A stretch of 64,000 bases of DNA from an uncultured Clostridia bacterium (GCA_947586185.1 CANPXN010000001.1:62001-126000); one strand, 5' to 3'; positions 31,353 through 40,468 are shown, counted from the first letter of the stretch. Numbers and translations are program-made. The notes: a model not told the origin generated them from the sequence alone.

Positions 31353-32498
31353 ATGAAGATCAGAAAAGGGCTTTCAAGGCTTATAATATCAACAATATGT
31401 ACGGCAAGCATTATGCTGTGCAGTATACCTGTAATGACCGCAGGAGCCGAAACCTATGGAGTACTTACATATGAAAAAGTAGATGAGGATAATGATGGCA
31501 AATATGATTATGTTGTAATTGAAGGCTGCGACAAGTCTGCTGCCTCTGTTAATATTCCTTCAAAAATTGACGGACTGCCTGTTACGAATATAGGAAATGA
31601 GGCGTTTAGAGCCTGCACAGTACTTAAAAGCGTAAATATTCCCAGCAGTGTTGTAAGTATAGGAAGATATGCGTTTTTTTTCTGTAAAAGCCTGAGCAGC
31701 GTAACAATTCCTAACAGCGTAACGACAATCGAAGATAACGCATTTAATGAATGCGAGAGTCTTAAAAGCCTTAAAATTCCAAACAGTGTTACAAAAATAG
31801 GATACAGTGCATTTTCCAACGATATAAACCTTACCGAAATAAATATCCCGTACAATATTACAAGTATAGAGTTTGGTTTATTTAGTTTTTGTGAATCCCT
31901 TAAAAGCATAACGATTCCCGGCAGTGTTACAAGTATAGGAGAAAGTGCGTTCCATGGTTGTAAGAGTCTTGAAAGTATAACGATTCCGGTCAGTGTTACA
32001 AGTATAGGAGACTGTACGTTTGCTGATTGCCGAAGCCTTAAAAGCGTAACAATTCCGAGTAATGTCAAAAGCATAGACTATGAAGCATTTGCGCGATGTA
32101 AAAGTCTTGACAGCATAATTATTATGAACCCTGACTGTAATATTTATAATAGCGCAGAAACAATATATAGTAAATGGAGCGGAAGCGAGTATTTCTTCGA
32201 AGGTATGATTTACGGCAAGGAAAAATCCTCAGCCGAGACATATGCAGACGAATATAACTGCAAATTTCTTGCGGTAAATGAATATGGCATTATCGGCGAT
32301 GCAGACGGCGACGGAAAAGTGTCGGCAAAGGATGCGTCATTGCTGTTCACAGAATATAAAAGTGTATATAATGGCGGAGAAAGTACCTTCACTGAGGGGC
32401 GTCTTGGAAGATGTGATGCAAACGGAGACGGAAAAATTACTGCGGCAGACGCCTCAAAAGCATTTTCAACATATAAGAAAAACTACAGAAAGGGATAA
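31353..32498 (+). CDS. BspA-type LRR protein with C-terminal dockerin
   Basis: The 381-residue secreted protein has a signal peptide ending near VMTAGA, followed by ETYGVLTYEKVDEDNDGKYD; this prefix is shared with the broken gene at 18474 and, in part, with 25375. About ten BspA/LRR_5 repeats follow (FHGCKSLESITIPVSVTSIG). The dockerin has GDADGDGKVSAKDASLLF and DANGDGKITAADASKAFS. It is the intact version of the 18474 gene. Its likely role is a non-catalytic cellulosome or surface component; no enzymatic motif is seen. A short repeat copy begins in its stop codon. Confidence 0.85.
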   Translation: MKIRKGLSRLIISTICTASIMLCSIPVMTAGAETYGVLTYEKVDEDNDGKYDYVVIEGCDKSAASVNIPSKIDGLPVTNIGNEAFRACTVLKSVNIPSSVVSIGRYAFFFCKSLSSVTIPNSVTTIEDNAFNECESLKSLKIPNSVTKIGYSAFSNDINLTEINIPYNITSIEFGLFSFCESLKSITIPGSVTSIGESAFHGCKSLESITIPVSVTSIGDCTFADCRSLKSVTIPSNVKSIDYEAFARCKSLDSIIIMNPDCNIYNSAETIYSKWSGSEYFFEGMIYGKEKSSAETYADEYNCKFLAVNEYGIIGDADGDGKVSAKDASLLFTEYKSVYNGGESTFTEGRLGRCDANGDGKITAADASKAFSTYKKNYRKG

Positions 32499-32546
32499 GG
32501 CAACACTGCACAAAGCACGCCTTATGGCTTTGTACGATATTGCCTA
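32497..32546. repeat. Short copy (A) of the AAGGCAA inverted-end repeat
   Basis: Begins AAGGCAACACTGCACAAAG and ends TATTGCCTA. The inner arms CAAAGC / GCTTTG also pair. The first ~40 bases match the left end of copy C at 63075, so it looks like an internally deleted copy. It lies between the LRR gene and its terminator. Confidence 0.65.
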
Positions 32547-32553
32547 AAATAAG

Positions 32554-32584
32554 AACGCCTCTCCGAAAAAGAGAGGCGTTTTTC
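32554..32584. terminator. Bidirectional terminator
   Basis: AACGCCTCTC / GAGAGGCGTT stem with T runs, at the convergent junction of LRR-dockerin (+) and GH8 (-) genes. Confidence 0.85.
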
Positions 32585-34393
32585 TTATCCTATAAAAAGT
32601 TGTACCCAGTGGTTTTTGTATCTTCCGATTGCTATTTCACTGAAATCTTCGCTCAGTATATTTTTTCTGTGTCCTTCAGAATTCATCCACTGATTCATTA
32701 CGCCCTCAGCAGTTGACGAGCCGTAGGCGATATTTTCTCCAACGTGATGCCATGACTTGATTCCAACTTCATCCAAAACAGTAAAGCATGATGTACCGTC
32801 AGGTCTTGTGTGAGAAAATTCCTCGTAAATTTCCCGACTCCTAATATCCGCAGCCTCCATAAGCGTATCGTTTATTGTCAGCGGAGGAACTCCAGCTTTT
32901 TCTCTTTCCTCGTTTACGATTGCGAGGACTGCCTCCGCATTTTCTCTTGCCATTTTGTTCATTACAGTGCGTTTAAGGAGGATCGAATCAAATATATTTA
33001 CGGTATTATCTGCATTCATATCAGCGTTTAAAAGCTGACTGCTGTCGAGAACTTTTTCTTTTACAATGGACTGCTGCATGATAACATAGTCTGCAATAGT
33101 TATCTGACCGTCTAAATTGATATCTCCTTTGAGATTGGAATGTTCATCAGACAAGGTTACCCATTCATCAGCGGCGGCGATCATGCAGAGCATTTTTATA
33201 GTATCGCCGTAATATGAATCTTCTCCGTAATTTACAATATAGTCCCAAAGCCTGTTTTTCCACTGAGTATCATCGCTGTAAAGTGCGGAAACCATAAAAG
33301 GCGCTGTAAAGCAAAGATCGTTATAATCGCAGCCGTCAGTTATTTTGCCGTCAAGACTGTAGCCGGAGGCTATTTTTTCAGGATCTCCTCCGGTACTTTC
33401 AATAATGAAGCTGTTAAGCATGTTTATTTCATTAAGAGCACTTTCGTTTTTATTTACCATGTAATCCATTGCGATTCTCCATGGTATTCTACAGCTGTTG
33501 TAGCTGTATGTGCCGTCCTCAGCGCTTTCGAGAAAATCAGCCGGAGCAGGAGAATATTTTCCCGAGGTTTTGTCACGGATAATAAAATCCGGCAGTAATC
33601 CTGTATCGTATTTACCGGCAATATCGTTAATTATACTGTATGAGCTGTCGTAAACCTTTATCCAGTTTTCATCCCCTGTTGCCTCGGCAAATGCCGGAAG
33701 ATAATAAAGTATGAAATCCGAAGAACGGACAGCTCCGTAATAAACATCGTTGCTATCACATTCCGATACCCAGTCTCCGAGGTTGATAGTCCAGTATTTT
33801 TGGTTTACATCATATTTCATTATATCGTTTATCATAGCGATAGCAGCCGATCGGTAGTCAATATCACCGTTACTGCCCCATATCTTATCTGCTATAAGCA
33901 GGGAATAGGCAATGTCTATATCTCCGTCGGAGGCTGAATCACAGCTTCCTCCAGTCATGCTTCCCTCTTCTGCTCCGTCAATAAGAGCTGTTCCGTTGTC
34001 GCACTGCTGCCATGACATAAGATTCGGACCTATATCGCTGAGATGCGCTCTGTAGAAGCGATACATACCGTCAAAGTAATCCTGTGACTTAGAGTCGTAT
34101 TCGGCAAGACAGGATGTTATAAGCATTCCATAGCCGTGTGCCTCAGAAACTGTTACAGGTACGGAGGAGCCGCCTCCCGTGTAGACTTCACCGCTGTAAT
34201 CTATATAGTACTGGTCTTCATTGCTTACATATTTGTCTTTGGCAAGATATTTATCCTTCCATTGTGTATAAAAGCTGGTCATGTCGTCATGATAAATATT
34301 TCCCTCAGCGCTGTATGCTACAGTTGCCGGTACGGCTTGCAAAAGCATTACCACTGAGGCTGCTGATGCAAGAAATCTTTTTACTTTGCCCAT
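32585..34393 (-). CDS. GH8 endoglucanase-like - dockerin - CAP/SCP domain protein
   Basis: The 602-residue secreted protein has a signal peptide ending near TVAYSA (29). The GH8 domain (about 35-415) has the acid Glu in VSEAHGYGM and the family signature SDGDIDIAYSLL with the catalytic Asp region. The dockerin (about 424-482) has GDINLDGQITIADY and TVNIFDSILLKR. The last ~115 residues are a CAP (SCP/PR-1) domain with FSHTRPDG, HVGENIAYG and SEGHRKNIL. GH8 enzymes cut beta-1,4-glucan, xylan or chitosan. CAP domains in bacteria are secreted with mostly unknown roles, sometimes sterol or cell-wall binding. A lipoprotein gene lies 22 bases upstream in the same operon. Confidence 0.85.
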   Translation of the reverse strand: MGKVKRFLASAASVVMLLQAVPATVAYSAEGNIYHDDMTSFYTQWKDKYLAKDKYVSNEDQYYIDYSGEVYTGGGSSVPVTVSEAHGYGMLITSCLAEYDSKSQDYFDGMYRFYRAHLSDIGPNLMSWQQCDNGTALIDGAEEGSMTGGSCDSASDGDIDIAYSLLIADKIWGSNGDIDYRSAAIAMINDIMKYDVNQKYWTINLGDWVSECDSNDVYYGAVRSSDFILYYLPAFAEATGDENWIKVYDSSYSIINDIAGKYDTGLLPDFIIRDKTSGKYSPAPADFLESAEDGTYSYNSCRIPWRIAMDYMVNKNESALNEINMLNSFIIESTGGDPEKIASGYSLDGKITDGCDYNDLCFTAPFMVSALYSDDTQWKNRLWDYIVNYGEDSYYGDTIKMLCMIAAADEWVTLSDEHSNLKGDINLDGQITIADYVIMQQSIVKEKVLDSSQLLNADMNADNTVNIFDSILLKRTVMNKMARENAEAVLAIVNEEREKAGVPPLTINDTLMEAADIRSREIYEEFSHTRPDGTSCFTVLDEVGIKSWHHVGENIAYGSSTAEGVMNQWMNSEGHRKNILSEDFSEIAIGRYKNHWVQLFIG

Positions 34394-34414
34394 TGATGTC
34401 CTCCTTTATCAGTT

Positions 34415-35341
34415 TTACTGTCCCATAAACTCTATAAACGAGTCTGCGGCAGCTACTGTGTCATATTTGTTTTCTTCGGCTTCTTCATTGTAATACGAGC
34501 TTATTTTATCGGAAAATTCCTTAGTGTTCTTTAATTCTTCATATCCTCCTGACACTTCAAGGTGGTTTACTCCGTTTTCTGGGTCGATATAGAGCATTGC
34601 ACAGTCGTCTTTTTCATCAAAAACTGTTTTGAAAAAGTTACGGTAATTTTCCTCTGTTTTGTCTTCTAAGTTTTTCATAAGAACCATGCAGATATTTTTT
34701 CCGTCAAAGGCGTTTCGGAGCTTATCGTCAACTTCTTTCATCTGCTGTTCATTAAGACTGCCTGTGCGGTCAAGAATGAATTCCGGAAGCTGAGCCGCAG
34801 CCTCTTCAAGAAAGAGTTTAGCCGCATCATATGTATTACCTGTTACAAGCAGAGGAGATGTTTTAGTGAACAGCATGTTTATCTCGCTGCCACTGAATGC
34901 AATACTTGGCGCTCCTAAACGATAGATCACATCTTCTCCGGTTTCGTTATTTATCAGGTACAGAAGTCCGGGAGAGCTGTCATACAGATCGTCGTAATAC
35001 TGTTGTGCAAAATCCTCAGGCTTTTTTTCTTCAAGGCTGTCTGTAATTACAATGGCAGTCTGCACTTTATATTTTTTAACAGTCCCTGCGGCATAATCGT
35101 TAAGCTCATGTCTCTGATCGTCTGAAAGGCTGTCGCTGTAGTCGAATACATGTTCTGTGTCAGAATCAATTTTAGGAATTTCGGAAACAGCCTTGTCCAC
35201 GGTCTTTTCCTCAGAGCTTTCTTCTATGGACTCGCTTGAGGACGGGGAAGATGAGGACTTTTCGTTTCCGATTTTATTGCATCCTGAAAGCATTGCTGAA
35301 GAAAAAGCAGCAATAATCAGCAAGCATAAATATTTTTTCAT
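34415..35341 (-). CDS. TPM-domain lipoprotein
   Basis: The 308-residue protein has a lipoprotein signal with lipobox LSGC (Cys about 21), then a Ser/Glu-rich linker and a TPM domain (about 60-180; VFDYSDSLSDDQRHELNDY and VQTAIVITDS). TPM domains occur in membrane-linked proteins, and some have phosphatase activity; no activity is assured here. A second half with NEQQMKEVDDKLRNAF looks like another, weaker TPM-type unit. It is the first gene of an operon with the GH8-dockerin-CAP gene and has a consensus promoter. Confidence 0.75.
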   Translation of the reverse strand: MKKYLCLLIIAAFSSAMLSGCNKIGNEKSSSSPSSSESIEESSEEKTVDKAVSEIPKIDSDTEHVFDYSDSLSDDQRHELNDYAAGTVKKYKVQTAIVITDSLEEKKPEDFAQQYYDDLYDSSPGLLYLINNETGEDVIYRLGAPSIAFSGSEINMLFTKTSPLLVTGNTYDAAKLFLEEAAAQLPEFILDRTGSLNEQQMKEVDDKLRNAFDGKNICMVLMKNLEDKTEENYRNFFKTVFDEKDDCAMLYIDPENGVNHLEVSGGYEELKNTKEFSDKISSYYNEEAEENKYDTVAAADSFIEFMGQ

Positions 35342-35374
35342 TTTGTACTCCTTTGTTCCGGCTTTTTTATTTAG

Positions 35375-35403
35375 ATTATACTATTAATAAGTAAAAATGT
35401 CAA
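35375..35403 (-). promoter_or_regulatory. Consensus sigma-A promoter of the TPM-GH8 operon
   Basis: On the minus strand: TTGACA (35403-35398), 17-base spacer, TATAAT (35380-35375). Confidence 0.85.
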
Positions 35404-35404
35404 C

Positions 35405-35433
35405 TTGTTTTTAATTGTAATTAATAGTATAAT
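35405..35433 (+). promoter_or_regulatory. Candidate sigma-A promoter of the DNA glycosylase gene
   Basis: TTGTTT (35405-35410), 17-base spacer, TATAAT (35428-35433), just upstream of repeat copy B. This puts the repeat in the mRNA leader. Confidence 0.55.
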
Positions 35434-35437
35434 AATT

Positions 35438-35653
35438 AAGGCAATACTGCACGAAGATTGCACATACCTTGCTTGCATATTTTCCGTCATACGCCCGCAG
35501 GAAGCACCCTTGGGGTGTCACATAAAAATCTCTTGACATACGCCCGAAGGAAGTGCCCTTGGGGTGCGCCAGTATGCCTGCGAGCTTTTTATGCAATCTG
35601 ACGAAAAATCTGACTGCGCAATCTGTGCACAATCTTTGCGCAGTATTGCCTTA
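35438..35653. repeat. Full-length copy (B) of the AAGGCAA inverted-end repeat
   Basis: Ends AAGGCAATACTGC and GCAGTATTGCCTTA pair perfectly. The interior matches copy C at 63075, including TTGCTTGCATATTTTCCGTC and CTGACGAAAAATCTGACTGC. Copy B has an extra segment (CGAAGGAAGTGCCCTTGGGG) next to a related one (CGCAGGAAGCACCCTTGGGG); both can fold as CCC/GGG hairpins. No protein is likely. Confidence 0.75.
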
Positions 35654-35690
35654 TGGGCAAGCCCTTTATTTTAAAACCGGAGGAACAGCT

Positions 35691-36536
35691 ATGGATTACA
35701 TTGTAACTGAGCATGGAATAAAGCTTTTTCAGAATGATTTTGACCTTGATGAAACTCTTGACTGCGGACAGGCATTCAGATGGGAAAGAGCTGAAAGTAA
35801 ATATAAATGTACATATAAGGGATTCTTTTTGGACAGACCTCTTGAAATATCCTTTGACGGAGAAGGCTTTATCTTTCATAATGTAAGCGAAGAGGAATTT
35901 TTAAGCGTGTGGGCGGATTATTTTGACCTTTCCACAGATTACGGACTGCTGAAAAAACAGTTTTCCGGTGATGATACACTTAAAAAGGCATGCGGATTTG
36001 CCGGAGGCATACGGCTTTTAAAACAGGACGCCTGGGAATGCCTGTGTTCCTTTATAATATCACAAAATAACAATATCCCAAGGATAAAGGGGATAATATC
36101 CCGTCTATGCGGTCACTACGGACATTTTCCGTCAGCAGCCGAGCTTGCCTCGGAAACATCGGACAGTCTTTCATATCTGAGAAGCGGATTCAGAGCAAAA
36201 TACATTGTTGACGCAGCGCAGAAGGCTGCCTCAGGAGAAGTAAATCTTAATAGTATTTCCGGTATGGATATTGAAGACGCAAGAAAAGCGCTTATGACAA
36301 TTAAGGGTGTAGGGCCTAAGGTTGCGGAGTGCGTTCTCCTTTTTGGCATGCACCGCACAGAGGCTTTTCCTGTGGATGTATGGATAAAAAGAGTTATGGA
36401 GCAGTATTATCCTCAGGGGATTCCTGATTTTGTCAGAGGTAATGAGGGCATAGCTCAGCAGTATCTTTTTCACTATATAAGAAATCTTGAAAAGCAGCCG
36501 GAAAAGGGAAATACTGAGGAAAATGTTACAAAATAG
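35691..36536 (+). CDS. 8-oxoguanine DNA glycosylase (OGG1-like)
   Basis: The 281-residue protein has an N-terminal OGG_N-type domain with DCGQAFRWER. The helix-hairpin-helix (about 200-220) is IKGVGPKVAECVLLFG, whose Lys matches the catalytic OGG1 lysine, and the conserved Asp is in AFPVDVWIKR. It removes oxidised guanine and nicks the DNA in base excision repair. The start is ATG 35691, seven bases after GGAGGA. The same frame extends upstream to 35553, but that part lies inside repeat copy B and is not conserved-looking. Confidence 0.9.
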   Translation: MDYIVTEHGIKLFQNDFDLDETLDCGQAFRWERAESKYKCTYKGFFLDRPLEISFDGEGFIFHNVSEEEFLSVWADYFDLSTDYGLLKKQFSGDDTLKKACGFAGGIRLLKQDAWECLCSFIISQNNNIPRIKGIISRLCGHYGHFPSAAELASETSDSLSYLRSGFRAKYIVDAAQKAASGEVNLNSISGMDIEDARKALMTIKGVGPKVAECVLLFGMHRTEAFPVDVWIKRVMEQYYPQGIPDFVRGNEGIAQQYLFHYIRNLEKQPEKGNTEENVTK

Positions 36537-36597
36537 TAAAATTGGTTACATTTTGGATATACAAATAGTAATATCTGTTTTCAACAGAGCTTAAAAA

Positions 36598-36685
36598 GTG
36601 GATAATACGGACTTTTCCACTTTTTCAACCGAGTTTTCCACAGCAAATCAAGGCGTTTTCCACTGTTTCCACAGAGTTTTCAACA
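36598..36685. promoter_or_regulatory. Cluster of DnaA-box-like 9-mers
   Basis: Within 88 bases are GTGGATAAT (36598), TTTTCCAC (36613), TTTTCCACA (36634), TTTTCCAC (36656), TTTCCACAG (36666) and TTTTCAACA (36677). Each is one or two changes from TTATCCACA or its complement. No gene is seen in 36537-36772. Confidence 0.35.
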
Positions 36686-36772
36686 CTAAAATGAACAAAA
36701 AACTATTACAGACCGTATATTTAACGCTTTCAAGGCAATAATTATAGAAGAATTTAACATTTGGAGGCCATG

Positions 36773-37033
36773 ATGATAAAAGGTGTGAATAAAAAAGTTC
36801 TGGAGATAAACAATCCCCGGAGTATTTATTTTGAAAAGGCTGTTTTTTATTTGAAGCCGAATATGGGCGTTGTTCCGGAAAAGCTCGTAACCCGTGAGGC
36901 GCAGAGCCTGTTAATGAGTATTGGTCACAAACCGCCTAAATGCGTGGTTCACCTAAAGCTTGTATTGAAAATTGCAGCAGTGGCCTCGATTATTTCCGTG
37001 ATCGGAGGGGTTTTGTTTTTTTTGCTGAAATAA
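36773..37033 (+). CDS. Small single-pass membrane protein of unknown function
   Basis: The 86-residue protein is taken from the second of two tandem ATGs, five bases after GGAGG. It has a soluble, basic N-terminal part (IKGVNKKVLEINNPRSIYFE) and one C-terminal membrane helix (IAAVASIISVIGGVLFFLL) two residues before the end. I do not recognise the family. It lies upstream of rlmB with a 99-base gap. Confidence 0.6.
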   Translation: MIKGVNKKVLEINNPRSIYFEKAVFYLKPNMGVVPEKLVTREAQSLLMSIGHKPPKCVVHLKLVLKIAAVASIISVIGGVLFFLLK

Positions 37034-37132
37034 GTGCGTGAAAATTTCTTAAATTAAGCTATAAATTCTATTGTAATTTTTCTGTAATAATGTTATAATA
37101 ATATTCTACTAAACTATGAAAGTATGATTTTT

Positions 37133-37879
37133 ATGAAAGAAAATTTTGACGATAGATTGATTTTCGGGAGAAATCCCGTTATGGAGGCTCTTAAATCAGG
37201 TGTGCCTATAGATACCGTTTACATCAACAGCGAGGGCGGAGGTATCCTTGGAAAGCTAAGGGCAATGGCAAAGCAGTCCGGAGCTGTTGTAAAGGATGTA
37301 AGCACTCAGAAGCTTGACCAGCTTACAAGCGGAGCTTCACATCAGGGCATTGCCGCAGTGGGAGCATGTGCAGAATATGTCAGTATTGACGATATTCTTG
37401 ATGTGTCAGAAAAAAAGGGAACAGCTCCCTTTATTATAATATGTGATGAGATAGAAGATCCCCATAACCTGGGGGCTATTATAAGAACTGCTGAGGCAGC
37501 CGGCGCAGACGGTATAATTATCCCAAAACGCCGCAGCGCTTCGCTTAATGCAACAGTGTACAAGACCTCTGCCGGAGCTGCAAGCTGGCTTCCGGTGGCA
37601 AGAGTTGCAAATCTTGCCTCAGCTATAGATGAACTAAAAGAAAAAGGCGTATGGATTTACGGTACTGACGCTTCGGGAGAGAGCTACGACGGCGTTGATC
37701 TCAGGGGCAGTATGGCTCTTGTTATCGGCTCCGAGGGCTTTGGCATGGGAAGGCTTATAAAAGAAAAATGCGACTTCCTGCTGAGGCTTCCTATGAACGG
37801 AAAGATAACTTCTCTTAACGCTTCGGTAGCAGCAGGTATATTTATGTACGAAGCAGTACGCCAGAGGAACAAAGATTAA
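37133..37879 (+). CDS. rlmB: 23S rRNA (guanosine-2'-O-)-methyltransferase RlmB-like (TrmH/SpoU family)
   Basis: The 248-residue protein has an N-terminal substrate-binding domain starting LIFGRNPVMEAL. The SpoU catalytic domain has motif 1 NLGAIIRTAEAAG (with the catalytic Arg), motif 2 VIGSEGFGM and motif 3 LNASVAAGIFMYEAVRQR, which form the SAM-binding trefoil knot. It would methylate a 23S rRNA guanosine ribose. Start 37133 is better spaced from GAAAG than the upstream ATG at 37124. The next gene starts 15 bases on, so they share a transcript. Confidence 0.88.
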   Translation: MKENFDDRLIFGRNPVMEALKSGVPIDTVYINSEGGGILGKLRAMAKQSGAVVKDVSTQKLDQLTSGASHQGIAAVGACAEYVSIDDILDVSEKKGTAPFIIICDEIEDPHNLGAIIRTAEAAGADGIIIPKRRSASLNATVYKTSAGAASWLPVARVANLASAIDELKEKGVWIYGTDASGESYDGVDLRGSMALVIGSEGFGMGRLIKEKCDFLLRLPMNGKITSLNASVAAGIFMYEAVRQRNKD

Positions 37880-37894
37880 TGGAGATTGATATAA

Positions 37895-40420
37895 ATGCCA
37901 AAACAGAATTTTACGGTTGATGATATATTGGATGAATATTCCGGTGACAGCAAGAATGAAAGTAAAAAGGAGAAAAAGAAAGCTGAAACCGGATACAGTG
38001 GATATGGCTCGTTTGTAAATACAGGATACATAAAAATCCCCCCGGAGGAGAAAAATCTCAGTGAACAGACTATTCAGTTCAAGAGGGCGGATTTCAGAAC
38101 GGTAGACCCTCACGAGGCAAAGCCTCCACGAATGCCGAATCTTCCCCAAAGCAGACAAGCAGGGAAATTCAGAGTGGCAGACGTTGAAAGACCTAACGTT
38201 TCGTATATAAACTCCGTAAGGGAGGTCAGGAGAAAAAAAGCAGACCTGCCGCCAAGAGCTACGGATAAAATAGATGGCTATGACGGCGCGGTGGTAAAAA
38301 ACAGAACCTCCGATGATGAATATGTGCCGAGAATAAGGCGCATGAGCGACTCCACCCGTGCAAAGGAAATGAAAAGCAAGCGAAAGCGCAGCAAGAAAAT
38401 ACAGACCGATGCTTCCTACAGCAAGGAATCGCCGGAGGGCGTATACATAAAGCCTCAGAAGAAAAAGGTAAAATTTGTTATACAGCGTGACGATGAGGAA
38501 GTAAAAAATAAAAATGCAATGGTTGATCTGAGCAATGTTTCAGACCCGGTGCAGCTTGATGTGGATATAGTAGGAGTCAAGGACCCTATTGACGAGGAGT
38601 TTTTCCGCGAGGACGAACACAGCGACAAGAAAAAGGAAGAGTTTCACACAAGAGATAAAAAGCATAACATAAAGGACTATGACAGCTTTGAGGATGCAAA
38701 GGCGATAAAGCGTGATATTGTAGAGCTTAAAGGCATGGTAGTTTTAAGAATAATAATCCTGCTGATTTTAGGATTGTTCAGCGCTTATCTTACCTTTGCG
38801 GAAACCCTGCCTATTCCGATTCCGGGATTGTTCAGTCCGGAGAAATCTCCTGCCAGCTATGCCTGTGTACAGCTTATATTCGGAATTATGTCCCTTTTGT
38901 GTTCACTGGAAACTGTGCGGAGCGGTATAGTGAAGCTTTTTAAATTCAAGGCGGACTGTGACAGTATTTCGTCTCTGGCGATTATTTCCTCCGTTATTTC
39001 CGGAGTGTTTGTGCTTATAAATCCATCGCTGCTGAGATCGGGAGCAGTTCATGTTTATATTTCTATTGCAATTGCATCTCTTTTGTTTAATACAGTGGGC
39101 AAATACCTCATATTAAACAGGGCATCTATGAATTTTGAATTTGTTTCAAAGGACTTTGACAGGCATGCCATTGTTTGCGTGGAGGACGATACAAAGGCTG
39201 AGAGCCTTACAAGAGGAACGATTGGAGATTTCCCTATCCTTGCAGCAATGAAGAGAACCAACTTCTTGAAGGATTTTTCAAAGTATACCTACTCCATTGA
39301 TACAGGCGACAGACTGTGTAGAGTTGTTTCACCTCTTGTTTTTGCAGTATCTCTTTTAGCTGCAATTGTGGGTGTAATTATGAAAGGCGCATCCTTTGAT
39401 AAGAATATTCTCTGTTACGGCTTTGCAGTGTTTGCAATGTGCGTTTCGGCATGCTCATGTATGGCGACTGCTTTTATTGCAAATATTCCCCTTGAAAAGG
39501 CTGCAAAGAGATTTGTGAGAAACCACGGAGTAATGCTTGGTTATCAGAGCGTTGAGGACTTTTATGATACAAATTCAGTAATGGTTGATGTGGACAGGCT
39601 TTTCCCAGCCGGTACTATAAATCTTGCTTCAATAAAGCTTTTTTCAGATAATAAAATTGATGAGGTTATTGTTGAGGCGGCAAGTCTTGCATCCCATGCC
39701 GGAAGCGCTTTGAAGGACCTCTTTAACGACGTGATCGTCGGACAGAAAAAAATTCTTCACAGAGTTGAAAATTTTGTTTATGAGGATTCAATGGGACTTT
39801 GCGGCTGGATAAACAACCGCAGAATACTTCTTGGAAACAGGGACCTTATGCTCAGCCATAACATAGAGGGCATTCCTACAAGGACGAAGGAACAGCAGTA
39901 TACTGAGGGAGGCAGGGACGCTCTTTATTTATCAGTTTCGGGTAACCTTGCTGCAATGTTCCTTATTGATATACATGCAAGTCAGGCGGTAAAAAAGAGC
40001 CTTGCTGAAATGTCAAAGCATGATATGGCGCTTATTCTGAAAAGCGTTGACCCGTTTATAACAATCAATAGACTTTCCGCACTTTTTAATTATCCGGAGG
40101 AGCTTATAAAAATAGTTCCGCCGAATATGGTGAAAATGTTTGAGCTTGAAACTAAAAAGGCAAGGAAGATAAGTGCATCAATGGCATGCTCAGGAAAGTT
40201 CAGTTCATTTATACAGCTTATTTTAGGTACAAAATCTATAAAGCAGACTGTTTCAATTTGTGCAGTGCTCCAGACTGCATCTGCAATTCTCGGCTTTGGA
40301 ATAGTTGCACTGCACTGTTTGCTTGGAGCATTCAGTGATGTTACAGCTTCAATGCTGCTGATATTCAATTTAGCATGGACGGCTGTAACGGCAATTGTGG
40401 CTTCAGTCAGAAAGATATAA
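37895..40420 (+). CDS. Large membrane protein resembling an inactivated P-type ATPase
   Basis: The 841-residue protein has a charged, probably disordered N-terminal 280 residues, then about six membrane helices (starting near 286). The order of segments follows a heavy-metal P-type ATPase. SACSCMATAFIAN (about 518-530) sits where CPC lies in the transport helix. AKRFVRNHGVMLGYQSVEDF leads to VMVDVDRLFPAGTI, where an ATPase has DKTGT. GNRDLMLSHNI resembles the nucleotide domain, and AMFLIDIHASQAVKKSLAEM matches the region before TGDN, which is missing. Two helices end the protein. Loss of DKTGT and TGDN means it should not pump by the known mechanism. It lies 15 bases after rlmB. Confidence 0.7.
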   Translation: MPKQNFTVDDILDEYSGDSKNESKKEKKKAETGYSGYGSFVNTGYIKIPPEEKNLSEQTIQFKRADFRTVDPHEAKPPRMPNLPQSRQAGKFRVADVERPNVSYINSVREVRRKKADLPPRATDKIDGYDGAVVKNRTSDDEYVPRIRRMSDSTRAKEMKSKRKRSKKIQTDASYSKESPEGVYIKPQKKKVKFVIQRDDEEVKNKNAMVDLSNVSDPVQLDVDIVGVKDPIDEEFFREDEHSDKKKEEFHTRDKKHNIKDYDSFEDAKAIKRDIVELKGMVVLRIIILLILGLFSAYLTFAETLPIPIPGLFSPEKSPASYACVQLIFGIMSLLCSLETVRSGIVKLFKFKADCDSISSLAIISSVISGVFVLINPSLLRSGAVHVYISIAIASLLFNTVGKYLILNRASMNFEFVSKDFDRHAIVCVEDDTKAESLTRGTIGDFPILAAMKRTNFLKDFSKYTYSIDTGDRLCRVVSPLVFAVSLLAAIVGVIMKGASFDKNILCYGFAVFAMCVSACSCMATAFIANIPLEKAAKRFVRNHGVMLGYQSVEDFYDTNSVMVDVDRLFPAGTINLASIKLFSDNKIDEVIVEAASLASHAGSALKDLFNDVIVGQKKILHRVENFVYEDSMGLCGWINNRRILLGNRDLMLSHNIEGIPTRTKEQQYTEGGRDALYLSVSGNLAAMFLIDIHASQAVKKSLAEMSKHDMALILKSVDPFITINRLSALFNYPEELIKIVPPNMVKMFELETKKARKISASMACSGKFSSFIQLILGTKSIKQTVSICAVLQTASAILGFGIVALHCLLGAFSDVTASMLLIFNLAWTAVTAIVASVRKI

Positions 40421-40427
40421 AAGATCA

Positions 40428-40468
40428 AAGGAAAGGAGCTTTTTAAAGGCTTCTTTCCTTAATTTTTT
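40428..40468 (+). terminator. Rho-independent terminator
   Basis: AAGGAAAGGAGC / GCTTCTTTCCTT stem followed by AATTTTTTG, just after the P-type-ATPase-like gene. Confidence 0.7.
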
